Assembly (NCBI RefSeq): GCF_028069655.1
Contig: NZ_JAMCOS010000001.1
Coordinates: 1,704,001 to 1,768,000 of the forward strand
Direction of reading: 5' to 3'
Length of the DNA stretch: 64,000 nt
From: Acidovorax sp. NCPPB 4044
GTDB taxonomy: Bacteria > Pseudomonadota > Gammaproteobacteria > Burkholderiales > Burkholderiaceae_C
The notes below the pieces were generated by a model. That model saw only the letters and a program-made list of their open reading frames with translations. It did no database searches and was not told the origin of the DNA. Shown in pieces: positions 1 through 10,146 of this stretch. The position numbers and the translations under genes are program-made. Positions within the stretch are counted from its first letter, which is position 1, and each line of letters begins with the position of its first letter.

Positions 1-404
1 GAAAGATCCTGCCGTGACAGCCAGGAAAAAAGCCCCAGATTGTCATTGAAGTTGACAAGGCCCTTCAGATAGAGCGCGTAATCATAGGCAGGGCTCGCCG
101 GATGCAGCTTCATGAACCGGTCGAGCGTGGCAACGGCCTGGGCCTTTTCACCGCCTTTGTACTGGGCGTACGCTTTTTCCAGCTGTGCCTGTTGGGCCAG
201 CGGCGTGCCGGCCGCACGTCCCTCCAGTTTCTCCAGCAGTGGAACAGCCTTGTCGTAGGCGCTGCTGTTCATTTCGTCCCGCGCTTCGGAGTAGATGCGA
301 TTAGGGCTCCAGCCCGCAGTCTTGTCTTCGGGAGTGTTGGAGCAGCCTGCGAGCACGCTGGCTGCGAGCAGTGCGGTCATCAGTGGCAGGGAAAAACGCG
401 GCAT
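1..404 (-). CDS. bamD: Outer-membrane assembly lipoprotein BamD (5' part only)
   Basis: The reverse strand encodes a lipoprotein start from the ATG at 404: a short basic N-terminus, a hydrophobic stretch and the lipobox LAGC, with the lipidated Cys at about residue 21. A tetratricopeptide-like region follows (AYDKAVPLLEKLE, then AQLEKAYAQYKGGEKAQA). This is the arrangement of BamD/ComL, the periplasmic lipoprotein partner of BamA in outer-membrane beta-barrel insertion. About 134 residues are visible; the rest lies beyond the left edge. It is divergent from dnaE with about 165 bp between them. The identification rests on lipobox, repeat pattern and recalled family sequence. Confidence 0.85.
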   Translation of the reverse strand, partial: MPRFSLPLMTALLAASVLAGCSNTPEDKTAGWSPNRIYSEARDEMNSSAYDKAVPLLEKLEGRAAGTPLAQQAQLEKAYAQYKGGEKAQAVATLDRFMKLHPASPAYDYALYLKGLVNFNDNLGLFSWLSRQDL

Positions 405-569
405 GGCGGCGGCTTTCTGACGTTGGGAGAATTCGGATGCAGCCCCCGGGTTCGCGGCGACGGCCATGGGGCCATCGCCTGGGCGATGGGCGGGCAAGCA
501 GGGGATTGTACCGGCCGGCAGTTGCCGCACGTGCCATCCGGAAAGGAGGGCGTTCCTACAATACTGGCC

Positions 570-3500
570 ATGTTTGTCCATTTGCGCCTGCACACCGAGT
601 TTTCCGTCGTTGACGGCACCACCCGAATCGACGATGTTGCCAAGGCAGCTGCCAAGGATGGCCAGCCCGCGCTTGCAGTCACCGATCTCCATAATCTCTT
701 CGGCGCCATCAAGTTCTATAAAGAAGCCCGCGGCAAGGGTGTGAAGCCCGTCCTGGGGGCTGAGATCAGCGTCGAGCCCGAGTCGGCCGGAGGCCCCGTG
801 TCGCGGATGCTCCTGCTCGTTCAGGGCGGGCAGGGATATTTGAATCTGTGCGAACTCCTGGCGAGGGCCTGGACGCGCAATGTCGTGAAGAACGTGCCCC
901 TGTGCACCTGGGATTGGTTGGAGGAGCTGAGCGGAGACCTCATTGCTCTTTCAGGCGCCCATGCCGGCCCTGTGGGACAGGCCTTCACGCGCGGAGACCA
1001 GGCCAGCGCTGCCGGTGTCGCCTTGCGGTTGGCGAACCTCTTTCCACACCGGTTCTATCTGGAGCTGCAACGGGCTGGACGTCCCGAAGATGAATCCCAG
1101 GTGGTTGCCGCTGTGCAGCTGGCCGCAAGGCTGAATCTGCCGGTGGTGGCCACGCAGCCAGCCCAGTTCCTCACCGCGGACGATTACGAGGCGCATGAAG
1201 CCCGGGTTTGCATTGCCGAAGGAGAGATCCTCGCAAATCCGCGCCGTATCAGGCGCTTTACCCGAGAGCAATATTTCAAGTCGAGCGCACAGATGGAAGC
1301 GCTCTTCGCGGACATCCCCACGGCGGTTGCCAACACGCTCGAGATTGCCAAGCGCTGCAACGTTACGCTGGTGCTGGGCAAACCACGTCTCCCCGACTTT
1401 CCGACACCCAACGGGATGCCCGCCGAAGAGTATTTCCGGTATGCCTCTTTCCAGGGGCTGGAAGAGCGCCTGGTCCTTCTCTATCCCAAAGAGGCCGATC
1501 GCGAACGGGAGCGCCCGCGCTATGTTGAGCGCCTGGAGTTCGAACTCGCCACGATTCTGAAGATGGGTTTTCCCGGCTACTTCCTCATCGTGGGGGACTT
1601 CATCAACTGGGCCAAGAACAATGGTTGCCCCGTGGGGCCAGGACGTGGATCGGGTGCCGGATCCCTGGTCGCTTATGCGCTGAAGATCACTGACCTGGAT
1701 CCGCTGCAATACAACCTGCTGTTCGAGCGTTTCCTGAATCCGGAACGGGTTTCCATGCCGGACTTCGACATCGATTTCTGCCAGTCCAACCGCGACCGCG
1801 TCATCGACTATGTCAAAGACAAGTACGGCAAGGACGCTGTGAGCCAGATTGCGACGTTCGGCACGATGGCCGCAAAGGCTGCCATCCGCGACGTGGGCCG
1901 GGTGATGGATATGAGCTACACGTTCTGCGACGGGATCTCCAAGCTCGTGCCGGGCAAGCCGGGCATGACCTACACGTTGCAGTACCCGCCAACGCCCAAA
2001 AAGGAAGGCGACAAAAATAACTACGCGCTCGAGCTGGAACCCATGCTTGCGGAGCGCGTGGAGAAGGAAGAGGACGTTCGCACCATCATCGAGATGGCAC
2101 AGAAGCTCGAAGGCATGACCCGCAACATCGGCATGCATGCCGGCGGAGTGCTGATTGCGCCAGGCAAGCTCACCGACTTTTGCCCGCTCTACCAGCAACC
2201 GGGCAGCGAATCGGCCGTGAGCCAATACGACAAGGACGACGTGGAGGCGATCGGGCTGGTGAAGTTCGACTTTCTGGGGCTGGCCACTCTCACCATCCTG
2301 GAGATCGCCCGCGAATTCATCATCCAGCGCCACAAGGGGAAGGAGAACTTCAATTACGAGACCATCCCTCTCGACGATGCCGCGACCTACCGGCTGTTTT
2401 CCGAGGGGCGTACGGAAGCCGTATTCCAGTTTGAAAGCCGCGGCATGCAAGGCATGCTTCGGGAGGCGCGCCCCAGCCGCCTGGAAGACCTCATCGCCCT
2501 CAACGCGCTGTACCGTCCCGGCCCCATGGACCTGATCCCCAGCTTCGTGAATCGCAAGCATGGGAAGGAAGAGGTGGAGTATCCCCACCCGCTCGTGGAA
2601 AAGGTGCTTGCCGAAACCTACGGGATCATGGTGTATCAGGAGCAGGTGATGCAGACCGCGCAGGTGCTGGGCGGCTACAGCCTGGGCGGCGCCGATTTGC
2701 TGCGCCGTGCCATGGGGAAGAAGAAGGCCGAAGAAATGGCCGAGCACCGCAAGATCTTCCGTGAGGGCGCCGCCAAGAACGGCATCGATGAGCGCAAGGC
2801 GGACGAGGTGTTCGACTTGATGGAGAAATTCGCTGGCTACGGCTTCAACAAGTCGCACGCTGCAGCGTATTCATTGCTGGCGTACCACACGGGTTGGCTC
2901 AAGGTCCATTACACGGCCGAGTTCTTCTGCGCGAACATGACCGTGGAAATGGACGACACTGACAAGCTCAAGGTGCTCTACGAAGATGGCCTGAAGGAAG
3001 GGTTGACGTTCGAGCCGCCCGATGTGAATCGCGGCATGTACCGTTTCGAGCCGGTGACGGACAAGGTGATTCGCTATGGGCTCGGTGCTATCAAGGGCAC
3101 GGGGCAACAGGCGATAGAAGCAATCGTCGCGGCCAGGGAGGGCCGCGGCGTGGGCCCGCGTGGCGACGCCAAGGGCAATTTCTCCAGCCTGTTCGACTTC
3201 TGCGTCCGGGTGGACCGCACCCGCCTGAACAAGCGTACGTTGGAAGCCCTCATCAAGGCAGGAGCATTCGACTACCTCGACATGAACCGCGCTTCGCTCG
3301 TGGCATCGATCGATCGGGCGTTCGACTTTGCAAATGCCACCCTGGCCAACGCCAACCAGGGGGGGCTGTTCGACATGATGGGCGACGACGCCCACGGCTC
3401 GAGTACGCAGGAGCCCGATCTCGTCGACATGGTGCCCTGGGGCGTGAAAGAGCGACTGACTCAGGAGAAGACCGCCATCGGCTTCTATCTGTCGGGGCAT

Positions 3501-4115
3501 CTGTTCGACGAAGTCGAGCGAGAAGTACGCCGCTTCGTGCGGACGCCGATTGAAGAGCTGGCAGATAGCCGGGAGCCGCAGATCATGGCGGGCATCGTGA
3601 GCGACTTCCGTGTGATCAACGGGCAGCGCGGGCGCCTGGCACTTTTCAAGCTCGACGACAAATCCGCCACCATTGAAGCATCGGCCGATGAGGGCGTCCT
3701 CAATAGCCATCGGGATCTACTGAAAGACGACGAATTCGTAGTCCTTCTCGGCCGCCTGCAACTGGACCATTTCAGTGGAGGGTTGCGCCTCAAGGTCCAG
3801 CAAGGCTGGGATCTGGCTGGGGCCCGTGCCAAGTTCGGCCGTTATCTGCAGGTGGCGGTCGGGGATTGCGCGCCTGACGTGCAGCGCCTGGTCCGGGAGT
3901 TTCCGCCCAAACGGCAGGAGACCCCGGACGGGGAAGTCCTCGTGCACGGCCTCAGGGTGCGCATGGGTGTTCGCTGCCGCTCGGAGGGGCTGGAAGCCGT
4001 GGCCGAACTGCAGTTGGGCGAGGGAAGCCGTTTCTTCCCCTCGGACGCCGCTCTTGCCGCCTGGAGCACTGAGGCCGGTAGTGGAGGGGCCAATGTGGTC
4101 TATGACGCCGGATGA
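570..4115 (+). CDS. dnaE: DNA polymerase III alpha subunit
   Basis: The replicative polymerase catalytic subunit, 1181 aa, a normal DnaE1 length. The N-terminal PHP domain begins at once (MFVHLRLHTEFS). The catalytic aspartates lie in PDFDIDF at about residues 397-403. The palm/fingers region contains NALYRPGPMD, and the C-terminal OB-fold region contains IMAGIVSDFR. The open frame extends upstream to 102, but that part runs over bamD on the other strand and has no family similarity. The ATG at 570, which places the PHP domain at the extreme N-terminus, is therefore preferred. A GGAGG-like stretch at 545-550 is rather far upstream for a Shine-Dalgarno. Confidence 0.97.
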   Translation: MFVHLRLHTEFSVVDGTTRIDDVAKAAAKDGQPALAVTDLHNLFGAIKFYKEARGKGVKPVLGAEISVEPESAGGPVSRMLLLVQGGQGYLNLCELLARAWTRNVVKNVPLCTWDWLEELSGDLIALSGAHAGPVGQAFTRGDQASAAGVALRLANLFPHRFYLELQRAGRPEDESQVVAAVQLAARLNLPVVATQPAQFLTADDYEAHEARVCIAEGEILANPRRIRRFTREQYFKSSAQMEALFADIPTAVANTLEIAKRCNVTLVLGKPRLPDFPTPNGMPAEEYFRYASFQGLEERLVLLYPKEADRERERPRYVERLEFELATILKMGFPGYFLIVGDFINWAKNNGCPVGPGRGSGAGSLVAYALKITDLDPLQYNLLFERFLNPERVSMPDFDIDFCQSNRDRVIDYVKDKYGKDAVSQIATFGTMAAKAAIRDVGRVMDMSYTFCDGISKLVPGKPGMTYTLQYPPTPKKEGDKNNYALELEPMLAERVEKEEDVRTIIEMAQKLEGMTRNIGMHAGGVLIAPGKLTDFCPLYQQPGSESAVSQYDKDDVEAIGLVKFDFLGLATLTILEIAREFIIQRHKGKENFNYETIPLDDAATYRLFSEGRTEAVFQFESRGMQGMLREARPSRLEDLIALNALYRPGPMDLIPSFVNRKHGKEEVEYPHPLVEKVLAETYGIMVYQEQVMQTAQVLGGYSLGGADLLRRAMGKKKAEEMAEHRKIFREGAAKNGIDERKADEVFDLMEKFAGYGFNKSHAAAYSLLAYHTGWLKVHYTAEFFCANMTVEMDDTDKLKVLYEDGLKEGLTFEPPDVNRGMYRFEPVTDKVIRYGLGAIKGTGQQAIEAIVAAREGRGVGPRGDAKGNFSSLFDFCVRVDRTRLNKRTLEALIKAGAFDYLDMNRASLVASIDRAFDFANATLANANQGGLFDMMGDDAHGSSTQEPDLVDMVPWGVKERLTQEKTAIGFYLSGHLFDEVEREVRRFVRTPIEELADSREPQIMAGIVSDFRVINGQRGRLALFKLDDKSATIEASADEGVLNSHRDLLKDDEFVVLLGRLQLDHFSGGLRLKVQQGWDLAGARAKFGRYLQVAVGDCAPDVQRLVREFPPKRQETPDGEVLVHGLRVRMGVRCRSEGLEAVAELQLGEGSRFFPSDAALAAWSTEAGSGGANVVYDAG

Positions 4116-4290
4116 GGGGGAGGCCTTGAATTTCGGGTTTCAGGTGGCAGCTGGAGGCAGGGTCCCGGCCTGAACAGCCCACTCAGCTTCTGCGCACATG
4201 CGAAGCGGTGTGGAATAGCCGGAAGTTGCGCCGGAATTCCCGCCTTTTTGCGTTCGGGCAAACGGCTCGACACGTTCTAGAATGGTCTTC

Positions 4291-4650
4291 ATGGCAACAA
4301 AACCACCCTCTTTCACCCCAGCCCCGCCCACCGGGGCGCCGGCACGGGACGATGGCGGTTCGGTCGTGCTCGAAAGGCGCACACAAAAGACCCAGCCGCC
4401 GCAGATGTACCAGGTGGTGATGCTCAATGACGATTACACGCCCATGGAGTTTGTGATCGTCGTCCTGCAGGAGTTTTTCGGCAAGGACCGCGAAGCGGCC
4501 ACGCAGATCATGCTCAAGATCCACCTGGACGGCAAAGGCGTTTGCGGAGTGTATTCACGCGATGTCGCCGCTACCAAGGTCGAACAGGTGCGCGACGCGG
4601 CGCACAAGGCGGGCCATCCGCTGCAATGCCTCAGCGAGCCCGTTGAATAA
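4291..4650 (+). CDS. clpS: ATP-dependent Clp protease adaptor ClpS
   Basis: A 119-aa adaptor that delivers N-degron substrates to ClpAP. The ClpS core is clear: [16 protein letters not shown] forms the N-degron-binding pocket, and [13 protein letters not shown] precedes the C-terminal helix. The N-terminus is Pro/Thr-rich and probably disordered, as is usual for the ClpA-engaging extension. An ATG at 4282 gives three more residues and cannot be excluded, since neither start has a good ribosome-binding site. It lies 57 bp upstream of clpA in the standard clpS-clpA order. Confidence 0.95.
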   Translation: MATKPPSFTPAPPTGAPARDDGGSVVLERRTQKTQPPQMYQVVMLNDDYTPMEFVIVVLQEFFGKDREAATQIMLKIHLDGKGVCGVYSRDVAATKVEQVRDAAHKAGHPLQCLSEPVE

Positions 4651-4707
4651 CAGGCTCCGGGACCCGATCTACCGTTATCCCCTTCCCGCAAGCACAAAGG
4701 AGTTCAC

Positions 4708-7056
4708 ATGATTGCCCAGGAACTGGAAGTCAGCTTGCACATGGCCTTCGTCGAGGCCCGCCAGCAGCGCCACGAGTTCATCACCGTGGAGCATCTGTTG
4801 CTTGCACTGCTTGATAACCCCAGCGCAGCCGAAGTGCTGCGCGCATGCTCGGCCAATATCGAGGACCTTCGCTCGTCGCTGGCCAACTTCATCAAGGACA
4901 ACACCCCGCAGGTGGCTGGCACCGACGAGGTGGATACGCAGCCCACATTGGGATTCCAGCGTGTGATCCAACGCGCGATCATGCACGTGCAGTCCACTGG
5001 CAACGGCAAGAAGGAGGTTACCGGCGCCAACGTGCTGGTTGCGATCTTCGGTGAGAAGGATTCCCACGCTGTCTACTACCTGCACCAGCAGGGCGTGACC
5101 CGCCTGGATGTGGTCAATTTCATCGCTCACGGCATCAAGAAGGGCGAACCGCCCGAGCCTGCCAAGGCCGAGAATCCTGCCGAGGCAGAAGAGGGCGCCG
5201 GAGGAGAGCGCAGCGAGAAGGCCTCTCCACTGGAGCAGTACACCCAGAACCTCAATCAGGCGGCAAAAGAAGGCAAGATCGACCCGCTGATCGGGCGCCA
5301 CTACGAAGTCGAGCGGACCATCCAGATCCTGTGCCGTCGCCGCAAGAACAATCCGCTGCTCGTGGGCGAGGCCGGTGTGGGCAAGACGGCGATCGCCGAG
5401 GGCCTGGCATGGCGGATCACGCAGAACGATGTGCCGGAGATCCTGGCCGAGGCCACCGTGTATTCGCTCGATATGGGTGCGTTACTGGCCGGCACCAAGT
5501 ACCGCGGCGATTTCGAGCAGCGGCTGAAGGGCGTGCTCAAGTCTCTCAAGGACAAGCCCAACGCGATCCTTTTCATCGATGAGATCCATACGTTGATCGG
5601 TGCGGGTGCGGCATCGGGTGGCACGCTGGATGCGTCCAATCTTTTGAAGCCTGCACTGTCGAGCGGCCAGCTCAAGTGCATCGGAGCGACGACCTTCACC
5701 GAATATCGCGGTATCTTCGAAAAGGATGCGGCCCTCTCCCGCCGTTTCCAGAAGGTGGATGTGGTCGAGCCGACCGTCGCCGAGACGGTGGATATTCTTA
5801 AGGGCCTCAAGAGCCGCTTCGAAGAGCACCACAGCGTGAAATATGCAGCGGCGGCTCTCCAGGCGGCGGCTGAGCTGTCTGCCAAGTACATCAACGACCG
5901 CCATCTGCCTGACAAGGCGATCGACGTCATTGATGAGGCAGGTGCGGCCCAGCGCATCCTGGTGGCCAGCAAGCGCAAGAAAACCATCGGCAAAGCCGAG
6001 ATCGAGGAAATCGTCGCGAAGATTGCACGCATTCCCCCGGCCAATGTTTCGAACGACGACCGCAGCAAGCTGCAGACCATCGAGCGCGACCTCAAGAGCG
6101 TGGTGTTCGGGCAGGACAAGGCCTTGGAAGTGCTGGCCTCGGCCGTCAAGATGGCGCGGTCCGGCCTGGGCAAGGGCGACAAGCCGATCGGCTCGTTCCT
6201 GTTCAGCGGTCCCACGGGTGTCGGAAAGACCGAAGCCGCCAAGCAGCTCGCGTACATCCTGGGCATCGAGCTGATCCGCTTCGACATGTCGGAGTACATG
6301 GAGCGGCACGCTGTCAGCCGTTTGATCGGTGCGCCCCCAGGCTACGTCGGTTTTGACCAGGGCGGGTTGCTGACCGAAGCCGTCACGAAGAAACCGCATG
6401 CCGTCTTGCTCCTCGATGAGATCGAGAAGGCGCATCCGGACATCTTCAACGTGCTGCTCCAGGTCATGGACCACGGGACGCTGACCGACAACAACGGTCG
6501 CAAGGCCGACTTCCGCAACATCATCATCATCATGACGACGAATGCGGGAGCCGAGACGATGAACAAGGCCACCATCGGGTTTACCAATCCGCGGCAGGCT
6601 GGCGATGAGATGGGAGACATCAAGCGCCTGTTCACGCCTGAGTTCCGCAACCGCCTGGATGCGATCGTGAGCTTCAAGCCGCTCGATGAGCAGATCATCC
6701 TGCGCGTGGTGGACAAGTTCCTGCTGCAGCTCGAAACCCAACTGGCCGAGAAGAAGGTCGAGGTGACCTTCACCGACGTGCTGCGCAAGCACTTGGCCAA
6801 GAAAGGTTTTGATCCGCTGATGGGCGCTCGTCCGATGCAACGCCTCATCCAGGACACCATTCGGCGCGCATTGGCCGATGAGTTGCTGTTCGGGCGATTG
6901 ACCGACGGTGGACGTCTGACGGTGGATATCGAACTCAAGACCGACGACAAGGGCATAGAGACGTCCGACGTCCTGCTCGACATCCAGCCACTGCCCAAGA
7001 GGGACCGCTCGGCAAAGTCGGAGCCTGCCGAACCCGAAGAGGCTACGGCCGATTGA
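4708..7056 (+). CDS. clpA: ATP-dependent Clp protease ATP-binding subunit ClpA
   Basis: A 782-aa AAA+ unfoldase for ClpP. The N-domain occupies about residues 1-145, followed by an acidic, Glu/Ala-rich linker. The first Walker A is GEAGVGKT (about 220-227) with Walker B LFIDEIH. The second Walker A is GPTGVGKT (about 501-508) with Walker [12 protein letters not shown] perfect AAGGAG Shine-Dalgarno sits 6-7 bases before the ATG. It is slightly longer than E. coli ClpA because of linker and tail. A strong intrinsic terminator follows. Confidence 0.97.
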   Translation: MIAQELEVSLHMAFVEARQQRHEFITVEHLLLALLDNPSAAEVLRACSANIEDLRSSLANFIKDNTPQVAGTDEVDTQPTLGFQRVIQRAIMHVQSTGNGKKEVTGANVLVAIFGEKDSHAVYYLHQQGVTRLDVVNFIAHGIKKGEPPEPAKAENPAEAEEGAGGERSEKASPLEQYTQNLNQAAKEGKIDPLIGRHYEVERTIQILCRRRKNNPLLVGEAGVGKTAIAEGLAWRITQNDVPEILAEATVYSLDMGALLAGTKYRGDFEQRLKGVLKSLKDKPNAILFIDEIHTLIGAGAASGGTLDASNLLKPALSSGQLKCIGATTFTEYRGIFEKDAALSRRFQKVDVVEPTVAETVDILKGLKSRFEEHHSVKYAAAALQAAAELSAKYINDRHLPDKAIDVIDEAGAAQRILVASKRKKTIGKAEIEEIVAKIARIPPANVSNDDRSKLQTIERDLKSVVFGQDKALEVLASAVKMARSGLGKGDKPIGSFLFSGPTGVGKTEAAKQLAYILGIELIRFDMSEYMERHAVSRLIGAPPGYVGFDQGGLLTEAVTKKPHAVLLLDEIEKAHPDIFNVLLQVMDHGTLTDNNGRKADFRNIIIIMTTNAGAETMNKATIGFTNPRQAGDEMGDIKRLFTPEFRNRLDAIVSFKPLDEQIILRVVDKFLLQLETQLAEKKVEVTFTDVLRKHLAKKGFDPLMGARPMQRLIQDTIRRALADELLFGRLTDGGRLTVDIELKTDDKGIETSDVLLDIQPLPKRDRSAKSEPAEPEEATAD

Positions 7057-7086
7057 TTCTGCGCTTTCGGGTGCACTTTAAAGCGG

Positions 7087-7121
7087 AAAGCCCGCGGCCC
7101 TCAAGGGCTGCGGGCTTTTTT
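7087..7121 (+). terminator. Rho-independent terminator after clpA
   Basis: An inverted repeat AAGCCCGCGGCCC / GGGCTGCGGGCTT with loop TCAA, one mismatch in the stem, followed by a run of six T. It lies about 30 bp after the clpA stop and ends the clpS-clpA unit before the convergent transglycosylase gene. The T-run is on the plus-strand side only, so termination of clpA is the main role. Confidence 0.9.
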
Positions 7122-7183
7122 CCATGGCAAGGTTCAGCGAGTCCATGCCATGCACTGGCAGGAACACAGAACTTACCCACAGA

Positions 7184-8566
7184 TCAGGGGGCAAGCACCC
7201 GCTGCAACAGATCGAGTGTGGGGTAGCCGTCAGCAACCAGCCCCACGCTCTGCTGATAGCGGCGTAGTCCCATGCGCGTAGCGGGGCCCATGACGCCGTC
7301 TGCAGTACCGACGGCAAATCCCTTGGTGTTGAGTGCGTCTTGCAGATCCTTTGTCTGTGCGCGCGTCAGCGGTTGCAAATCGCGTGGCCAAGGGGCAGAG
7401 ACACCCGGCCCGCCGCCGATCTGGCGCGCAAGCAGGCCTACGCCGAGAGCGTAGTTGGTGGAATTGTTGTACCGGAGGATTGCACGGAAATTGGGTCCCA
7501 CGAGGAAGACAGGACCGCGGGAGCCAGCCGGCACGAGAATCGATGCTGCATCCAGTTCCGGCAACGGTTGGCCGTCGATGGACTGAACACCATCGGCTGC
7601 CCATTGGGTGGACGGGTGGCGCACGGCAAGTTCCGCCCGTTCATAGTCGAAACCCGATGGGAGGCGAACCTCGACTCCCCATGGCCGGCCGGTCCGCCAG
7701 CCCATCCGGGACAGGAAGTTTGCTGTGGAGGCGATGACATCGGGAATGCTGCCCCAAATGTCGCGATGCCCATCGCCATCGGCGTCCACTGCGTAAGCGA
7801 GAAAGACCGACGGTAAGAACTGGGTATGGCCCATGGCTCCTGCCCAGGAGCCCACCATGCGGTCAGCGGCGATATCCCCCTGGTCGATGATGCGCAGTGC
7901 CGCCATCAGTTCGCTGCGAGCCCAATCGCTACGGCGGCCCTCGTACGCCAGCGTAGCGAGCGAATCCACGGTCCGGAAGCTGCCGAAGTGCGCGCCGTAA
8001 TTGCTCTCCATGCCCCAGATGGCCGTGATGATTTCCGCCGGCACACCATAGCGGGAAGCGGCAGATTCCAACGCTGACCGATGCTCCGCGAGTTTGGCGC
8101 GTCCCTGCTGGATGCGCACGGCAGACACGGCCGTGTCAAGGTACGCCCAGGGGGGACGCGTGAATTCTGGCTGAGACCTGTCCAATTCGATGACCTGCGG
8201 CAGTAGTTGTGCGCCGTCCAGCGCCGACGCGACCGTCGGGGGGCTGATGCCGGCCTGCAGCGCTTCCTGGCGGAAGGTCTCGATCCAGCGGGCGAAGCCG
8301 GCCCGCTCCTGATCGACCGGCGCAGACGGTGTGATCGTAGGCGTAGGCGTAGGCGTGGGGGGGGCAGGGGGCTCTGCAGGCCTTTCGATCGCGCCTGGTG
8401 GCTGGACCTTGGCCAGCGTCTGTGCCGGAGGTTCAGGCCGGGGTGCAGAGGCGCACCCCGCCAAGCTTACGCAGAGGACTGCAGCCGAAGAGGTGAAGCG
8501 CCAGTGTTTGAGCAGCACGGTGGACCGACGAAGGGGCGCCGCAGGCAGAGCGTTGTGTCGAGGCAT
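7184..8566 (-). CDS. Lytic murein transglycosylase, MltB family lipoprotein
   Basis: A 460-aa predicted outer-membrane lipoprotein (lipobox LAGC, Cys near residue 38). A Pro/Thr linker encoded by a short GGCGTA repeat follows. The SLT_2/MltB domain has GMESNYGAHFG around the catalytic Glu and MGHTQFLPSVFLAYAVDADG. The C-terminus is a peptidoglycan-binding PG_binding_1 domain (LNTKGFAVGTADGVMGPATR). It cleaves the glycan backbone to 1,6-anhydro-muropeptides. The ATG at 8566 leaves an unusually long n-region before the hydrophobic core, so a start a few codons downstream is possible. It is divergent from the exonuclease I gene. Confidence 0.92.
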   Translation of the reverse strand: MPRHNALPAAPLRRSTVLLKHWRFTSSAAVLCVSLAGCASAPRPEPPAQTLAKVQPPGAIERPAEPPAPPTPTPTPTITPSAPVDQERAGFARWIETFRQEALQAGISPPTVASALDGAQLLPQVIELDRSQPEFTRPPWAYLDTAVSAVRIQQGRAKLAEHRSALESAASRYGVPAEIITAIWGMESNYGAHFGSFRTVDSLATLAYEGRRSDWARSELMAALRIIDQGDIAADRMVGSWAGAMGHTQFLPSVFLAYAVDADGDGHRDIWGSIPDVIASTANFLSRMGWRTGRPWGVEVRLPSGFDYERAELAVRHPSTQWAADGVQSIDGQPLPELDAASILVPAGSRGPVFLVGPNFRAILRYNNSTNYALGVGLLARQIGGGPGVSAPWPRDLQPLTRAQTKDLQDALNTKGFAVGTADGVMGPATRMGLRRYQQSVGLVADGYPTLDLLQRVLAP

Positions 8567-8645
8567 CCGGCATTGTCACTTCTTGCGGCCGGGCCGGCAT
8601 ACTCCCGGGCTGGAGTTTTACCGGCTGCTACCCATCTTGGACCCC

Positions 8646-10082
8646 ATGCACACGTTTTTCTGGCACGACTACGAGACTTTCGGCGCAGATACCCGGCGCG
8701 ACAGGCCTGCCCAGTTCGCAGGTATTCGCACCGATGCCGATCTGAACGAAATCGGCGATCCCGTGATGATCTATTGCCGTCCCATGCCGGACTACCTGCC
8801 GGATCCCGAGTCCTGCCTGCTCACGGGCATCACGCCGCAGATCTGTCTGGAGCAGGGTCTGCCTGAGCATGAATTCGCGGCGCGCATCGAAGCGGAACTG
8901 GCCCGGCCCGGCACCATCGGCGTGGGTTACAACACCATCCGCTTCGATGACGAAATCACCAGGTTCATGTTCTGGCGAAACCTCATCGACCCCTATGCAC
9001 GTGAATGGCAGAACGACTGTGGACGCTGGGATCTGCTGGATGTCGTCCGTCTGACCTATGCCTTGAGGCCGGAGGGAATCGAGTGGCCTCGCAAGGACGA
9101 TGGGTCTCCCAGCCTGAAGCTCGAACATATGTCGCGGGCCAACGGTTTGGCGCACGAGACCGCGCACGATGCGCTGTCGGATGTTCGGGCCACGATCGCA
9201 CTGGCTCGGCTGATCCGTGAAAAACAGCCCCGGCTGTTCGACTTCGCGTTGGGACTGCGCAAGAAAGACCGCGTTGCTGCAGAACTGAGGCTGCCTGCGA
9301 CGCCGGATACTGCGCGACCCTTCCTGCACGTGTCGGGCATGTTTTCTGCAGAGCGGGGCTGTCTGGGCATCCTGTGGCCGCTGGCCAGTCATCCGACCAA
9401 CAAGAACGAATTGATCGCCTGGGACCTGGCCTACGACCCCGCAGAGCTGGCGCGTATGAATGCGGGCGAAATCCGCCAGCGCCTCTTCACGCGGACTGCC
9501 GATCTGCCGGAGGGCGTTGCCCGGCTGCCGATCAAGAACGTGCATCTCAACAAATCCCCCATGGTGGTGGGCAACGTCAATACGCTGACGCCCGCAGTGG
9601 CCCAGAGATGGGGTATCGACGTGGAGCGGGCGGCAGTCCATGCGGAGGCCGCGCGCTCGCTGCCGGACATGAGTGCCATCTGGGCCGAGGTCTTTGCGAG
9701 GGCTAAGCAGGAATCCGTGGATGTCGACCAGGATTTGTACGGGGCGTTTGTCGGAAACGAAGACCGGCGGCGCCTGCAACGCCTGCGCGCCATGTCTCCG
9801 CAAGAGTTGGCGCTCGCCCGGCCAGGTTTTGACGATGAGCGGCTCGAAGAACTGGTATGGCGATACCGTGCACGAAGCTTTCCTGAAACCATGACGGAAG
9901 CGGACCAGGAGCGATGGGAAATGCTGCGTGTCCAGCGGCTGGTCGAAGGCGAAGGTGGCGGGCTCACGTTCGACTCTCTTTTTGCCCGGCTGGACCAGCT
10001 CGGCGCGACGGCCGATGAGCGTGGCGAGGCCATTCTGGGGGCTCTGTATGACTATGCAGAAAGCATCGCCCCTGCTTTCTGA
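8646..10082 (+). CDS. sbcB: Exodeoxyribonuclease I
   Basis: A 478-aa 3'-5' single-strand DNA exonuclease, close to the E. coli length. The DEDD exonuclease motif I is HDYETFG at the N-terminus (Asp8, Glu10), and the motif III region reads HDALSDVRATIALARLI. Conserved stretches QFAGIRTDADLNEIG and LTGITPQ match the ExoI family. The ATG at 8646 puts motif I where the family has it; the upstream open frame overlaps the divergent transglycosylase gene and is not coding. The product acts in mismatch repair and recombination. The sirtuin gene follows after 64 bp. Confidence 0.96.
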   Translation: MHTFFWHDYETFGADTRRDRPAQFAGIRTDADLNEIGDPVMIYCRPMPDYLPDPESCLLTGITPQICLEQGLPEHEFAARIEAELARPGTIGVGYNTIRFDDEITRFMFWRNLIDPYAREWQNDCGRWDLLDVVRLTYALRPEGIEWPRKDDGSPSLKLEHMSRANGLAHETAHDALSDVRATIALARLIREKQPRLFDFALGLRKKDRVAAELRLPATPDTARPFLHVSGMFSAERGCLGILWPLASHPTNKNELIAWDLAYDPAELARMNAGEIRQRLFTRTADLPEGVARLPIKNVHLNKSPMVVGNVNTLTPAVAQRWGIDVERAAVHAEAARSLPDMSAIWAEVFARAKQESVDVDQDLYGAFVGNEDRRRLQRLRAMSPQELALARPGFDDERLEELVWRYRARSFPETMTEADQERWEMLRVQRLVEGEGGGLTFDSLFARLDQLGATADERGEAILGALYDYAESIAPAF

Positions 10083-10146
10083 TGCCGGGCCGCTGGTTTC
10101 GGCGGCGCACCTGGTCGGCGGCTCTGCCGGTGGAGCCGCCCCCGAA

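Noticed and set aside
102-569. N-terminal extension of dnaE
   Set aside because: It overlaps the bamD lipoprotein on the other strand and lies upstream of the normal PHP-domain start.
951-2858. 635-codon open frame antisense to dnaE
   Set aside because: It mirrors dnaE codon structure, has no family motifs, and such antisense frames are common in high-GC genes.
4140-4281. Small frames in the dnaE-clpS gap
   Set aside because: They are fragments overlapping gene ends without start signals.
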